This document shows, piece after piece, positions 5,729-8,127 of a stretch of 8,127 bases of DNA. The stretch's first letter is position 1. Each line of letters begins with the position of its first letter. The notes below the pieces were generated by a model. It ran no database searches and was not told the origin of the DNA. It worked only from the letters and a program-made list of their open reading frames with translations. The stretch comes from SAR324 cluster bacterium (GTDB lineage: Bacteria; SAR324; NAC60-12), in contig JAPKDT010000090.1 of assembly GCA_028822475.1 (NCBI GenBank), forward strand, positions 1 through 8,127. Reading direction: 5' to 3'. The position numbers and the translations under genes are program-made.

Positions 5729-7417
5729 GTGCTATTTTGGCAAAAAAACTCTACCCCACTCCTCGTACGCATCCTGCAAATATCCGCGCTGCTTTTGCTT
5801 GGAGCAGGATTTTACTGGCCGGTTTTAAGTTTTCTTTCCGGAAGTAATCCTCTGCATCCTGAAGAAAGTTTTTTGCAGGGTGAATTTTTCCTGAATTTTT
5901 TGAGTGATCCATGGAACTTACGTGTCATTGCTTTTTCACTCTTTCAGGCATTTCTGAGCGCGCTTCTTTCGATCCTTGTCGGACTCCCCGGAGCGTGGCT
6001 GCTCGCACACTATAATTTCCCTGGACAGCGCTGGTTCCGTCTGCTGACCTATCTTCCTTTTATTCTCCCTTCGATTTTGGTGGTTTTGGCGATGGTACTG
6101 TTCTTTGGAAACAACGGCTGGATCAACCGCGGCTTGATGGCTTTATTCGGCATAGAAGAACCACCGGTTCAGTTCCTTTATTCACTTTCCGGAATTTTGA
6201 TTGCGCATGTTTTTTATAATTTTCCCATTGCAATGAAAATCATCGGTGATCAGTGGGAGCGGATTTCTGAGCAATATCTTCATGCTGCGCGTTCTCTAGG
6301 TGCAGGAAGTGCCAGATGTTTTTTTGGTATTACTCTGCCCCTACTGCTGCCTTCAATCGGTTCTGCTTTTGTGTTGATATTTTTGCTCTGCATGAACAGT
6401 TTCGCGATTATACTGGTTCTCGGCGGAGGTATCCGTTACACGACAATCGAAGTTTTGATTTATCAGTTAGCACGCATCGAACTGGATTTTTCAGGTGCCG
6501 CGAGTTTAGCTTTTTTGCAGGGCGGCTTGAGTTTGATCGGCATGGCAATTCTGCTCAAGGGAAGGAACCGCAGAGTTGAACAGAAATCTGCAATAAAAAG
6601 TTGGCTACCGGAAAAACTGAGGAATCATTCCCTGAAAGCCTGGTTTGCTTTGTGCTGGATTATACTTGTCTTAATTTTTACGCTGGGACCATTGTCAGCA
6701 ATCGTGCTGGACTCTTTTCGAAAATTTGAAAACGGAGAATGGATTTACACCTGGTACTGGTACGACAAACTTTTCAGTTGGCGTGAAAACAATCATTTCC
6801 TCTCTTCACTCTGGAACTCCTTACGGATAGGACTCGGAAGCGCTCTTATTTCATCCTTGTGCGGACTTGGACTGGTGAGTTTAATTGTCTATAAAAAAGG
6901 TGTGCAACGTCGTTTTTGGGAGTTACTGACTTTGTTTCCGCTCGCACTTTCAACAGTAGTTTTTGGTGTTGCATGGTTCCATTTTTATCAGGGGAATCTG
7001 GCAGGGACGGTTCCGTTGATTTATGTGGTGATGGCCATGCATGCGCTGTTGACTTGTCCTTACTGGATTCGGGTGGTTCTGCCGACGCTGGAAAGCATTC
7101 CGCAACAGTGGCACATCGAGTCTAAAATGCTCGGTAAAAAATCTCTGGAATATGGTTTACGGATTTTGTGGCCGTGGCTGAGCAAAACATTTTTAATAGC
7201 CTTTTTCTTCAGTTTCTCGCTTTCACTCGGCGAACTTAATTCCACCATGATGATCGCCGATGAAAGCGTACGTACACTCCCGCTTGAAATATACGGTGCG
7301 ATTTCTGGATATCGTTTTTCTTATGCTTCGGCAGTTGCAGTGATTCTCCTTCTTCTCTCAGTCTCAACATTCCTTGCGGTGGAACGTAGTCTGGGACACT
7401 TTGAAATTTTTAAGTAA
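5729..7417 (+). CDS. thiP: Thiamine ABC transporter, fused two-domain permease
   Basis: The 562-residue inner-membrane protein carries thiamine or TPP from ThiB into the cytoplasm. It is a head-to-tail fusion of two binding-protein-dependent permease domains, as usual for ThiP and Fe3+ permeases. An N-terminal membrane segment (about 13-35) and a periplasmic loop precede the first core, FSLFQAFLSALLSILVGLPGA (from 69) with YLPFILPSILVVL (108-120), both very ThiP-like. The ATPase-contacting EAA loops are at 183-193 (YLHAARSLGAG) and 462-476 (HIESKMLGKKSLEYG). The C-terminal half continues with FSLSLGELNSTMMIADES and ends with a last membrane segment at about 533-550. About twelve membrane segments are apparent. 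The GTG start lacks a Shine-Dalgarno; an in-frame TAA at 5699-5701 limits upstream extension. It should need a ThiQ ATPase, which is not encoded in the window. Expression probably comes from the TPP-riboswitch promoter through the degenerate gap, but a separate promoter is possible. Confidence 0.95.
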   Translation: MLFWQKNSTPLLVRILQISALLLLGAGFYWPVLSFLSGSNPLHPEESFLQGEFFLNFLSDPWNLRVIAFSLFQAFLSALLSILVGLPGAWLLAHYNFPGQRWFRLLTYLPFILPSILVVLAMVLFFGNNGWINRGLMALFGIEEPPVQFLYSLSGILIAHVFYNFPIAMKIIGDQWERISEQYLHAARSLGAGSARCFFGITLPLLLPSIGSAFVLIFLLCMNSFAIILVLGGGIRYTTIEVLIYQLARIELDFSGAASLAFLQGGLSLIGMAILLKGRNRRVEQKSAIKSWLPEKLRNHSLKAWFALCWIILVLIFTLGPLSAIVLDSFRKFENGEWIYTWYWYDKLFSWRENNHFLSSLWNSLRIGLGSALISSLCGLGLVSLIVYKKGVQRRFWELLTLFPLALSTVVFGVAWFHFYQGNLAGTVPLIYVVMAMHALLTCPYWIRVVLPTLESIPQQWHIESKMLGKKSLEYGLRILWPWLSKTFLIAFFFSFSLSLGELNSTMMIADESVRTLPLEIYGAISGYRFSYASAVAVILLLLSVSTFLAVERSLGHFEIFK

Positions 7418-7520
7418 TATTATAGAAATTTTCAGGGAAAAAACTTTACTCTTACTCAAGTTAAGGGATATGCTCAAGAATGCAAATTGTAACTCAGTTT
7501 GATAACCAAAGAATCGTACA

Positions 7521-7527
7521 AGGAGGG
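7521..7527 (+). promoter_or_regulatory. Strong Shine-Dalgarno for the 135-residue protein
   Basis: AGGAGGG ends 5 nt before the ATG at 7533. It supports this start over the overlapping out-of-frame ATG at 7529 and indicates that the unrecognised gene is translated. The 115 bp between thiP and this gene shows no terminator or confident promoter. Confidence 0.8.
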
Positions 7528-7532
7528 AATGT

Positions 7533-7940
7533 ATGGAGATTGGGAGCATAAGAGAGGAAACGTTTATTGCAGAAAAATCTGCTGCTGAAAACATATCTGC
7601 TTCATTAGTGGAGGAAGGTTTGGAATCAGTTATTCTTGAATATGCGATCAGCACATTTCCTTTCTCTGGCGCATTTGAAAACGTTCCGGGTTATCGCGAA
7701 GATGAACTTCCGGAATTGATTCAGGGACTGATTTTCGAAGGTATCGTCAAGGTCGGATTTTACTACGAAGAAATGCAGGAAAACCTGACAATTTTTTATT
7801 TCCTGCGTTTGAATGAAGAAAAACATGTAGTTCTGGGACTGGATCCTAAAGAGGTCTCAGTCAGTATTTCAAATGTAAACGGAATTTTTCGTTTGAACGA
7901 TGAACAATATGTGAACTTGCTGAAAATCCCACTCTGCTGA
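7533..7940 (+). CDS. Unrecognised acidic protein of 135 residues
   Basis: I do not recognise this protein. It has no signal peptide and no membrane segment, and is clearly acidic, so it is probably cytoplasmic. Residues 1-45 look largely helical (EKSAAENISASLVEEGLESVI). A central GYREDELPELIQ (53-64) followed by GLIFEGIVKVGFYYEE (65-80) has the helix-then-strand look of a small winged-helix or immunity-type fold, but this is only an impression. The rest (83-135) alternates short strands (LTIFYFLRL, HVVLGL, VSVSISNV, GIFRLNDEQY) and ends in a single C-terminal Cys. No catalytic motif stands out. Coding status is supported by the strong AGGAGGG site, the intact frame and codon use like its neighbours. 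It follows thiP by 115 bp on the same strand and precedes a P-loop kinase gene by 96 bp. No functional link to thiamine can be claimed. Confidence 0.8.
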   Translation: MEIGSIREETFIAEKSAAENISASLVEEGLESVILEYAISTFPFSGAFENVPGYREDELPELIQGLIFEGIVKVGFYYEEMQENLTIFYFLRLNEEKHVVLGLDPKEVSVSISNVNGIFRLNDEQYVNLLKIPLC

Positions 7941-8036
7941 GTCATTTCTGATTTGGCAAAATCTCCGTTTTTTTACTTACATCCATAATTATAAGTATCA
8001 GTAATTTCGGCCCTCAACTCACCGGAAATAGAATCT

Positions 8037-8127
8037 ATGCAACTTACTTTGATAGGCATGTCCGGAGTTGGAAAATCTCACTGGTCTAAAAAGATGGAAG
8101 CTCTGGGATACCTCAGATACAGTTGTG
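8037..8127 (+). CDS. P-loop kinase, shikimate-kinase-like, N-terminal fragment cut by the window edge
   Basis: Only 30 codons are present, from the ATG at 8037. They begin MQLTLIGMSGVGKSHW, a hydrophobic beta strand followed by a Walker A motif GMSGVGKS (residues 7-14), then a helix (KKMEALGY) and YLRYSC. A short strand, P-loop and helix starting at the very N-terminus is the layout of shikimate kinase and related small nucleoside/metabolite kinases, and the sequence resembles proteins annotated that way. The second strand, where shikimate kinase has its D-x-D substrate site, lies beyond the edge, so the substrate cannot be assigned. Only a weak GGAAA-type site precedes the start. The 96-bp upstream gap contains a short GATTT/AAATC hairpin and seven T, which is too weak to call a terminator. 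Confidence 0.7.
   Translation, partial: MQLTLIGMSGVGKSHWSKKMEALGYLRYSC

Noticed and set aside
7950..7977. Rho-independent terminator after the 135-residue gene
   Set aside because: The GATTT/AAATC stem is only 5 bp and AT-rich, and a gap separates it from the seven-T run.
1..8127. CRISPR array, tRNA, rRNA, intact insertion sequence or multi-gene defence system
   Set aside because: No regularly spaced direct repeats, no transposase motifs and no RNA gene signatures were seen. The only defence- or toxin-related trace is the broken PIN-domain gene.

Overview
The window looks like a Gram-negative, proteobacterium-like chromosome with moderate, slightly AT-leaning base composition. The evidence is a periplasmic thiamine-binding protein with a signal peptide, a fused thiamine permease (ThiP type), a PBP5-type DD-carboxypeptidase, a long-form (group 2) orotidine-5'-phosphate decarboxylase, and a decayed copy of a dispersed repeat (VIPAKAGIQ type) common in proteobacteria. 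The exact lineage cannot be read from this sequence. Most genes are ordinary housekeeping genes, with three patches of visible decay or novelty between them.

Left part (1-2483). On the minus strand, a J-domain protein (248-958) is followed by the start of a glycosyltransferase family 2 gene (1-224) that carries three in-frame stops, so it is a pseudogene running off the left edge. Only 31 bp separate the J-domain gene from a divergent plus-strand gene (990-1595). That gene encodes a small DEDD-type 3'-5' exonuclease or RNase H-like protein ending exactly in a QMSLF peptide, which resembles a sliding-clamp-binding motif. pyrF follows (1683-2483), and its last 26 bp overlap the convergent DD-carboxypeptidase gene (2458-3645, minus; TTG start with a strong ribosome binding site).

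Thiamine uptake block (3806-7417). A sigma70-like promoter (TTGACA-17-TATTCT) places transcription at the start of a clear TPP riboswitch (about 3841-3933). The riboswitch heads thiB (4066-5079, periplasmic thiamine/TPP-binding protein) and, further down, thiP (5729-7417, fused two-domain permease). thiB and thiP are normally tightly linked, but here 649 bp separate them. This gap holds a decayed dispersed repeat and the wreck of a PIN-domain (VapC-like) toxin gene, with two in-frame stops and a probable frameshift near its N-terminus. thiP now begins at a GTG without a visible Shine-Dalgarno, just after a small AT-only inverted repeat. The ATPase gene thiQ is not in the window and does not follow thiP.

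Right part (7418-8127). An unrecognised 135-residue acidic protein (7533-7940, very good ribosome binding site) is followed by the first 30 codons of a P-loop kinase resembling shikimate kinase (8037 to the window edge).

No rRNA, tRNA, CRISPR array, intact insertion sequence or complete defence system was seen. The features most worth following up are the toxin remnant inside the thiamine operon, the clamp-motif exonuclease, the high density of the TTCCGGAA palindrome, and the unrecognised 135-residue protein.
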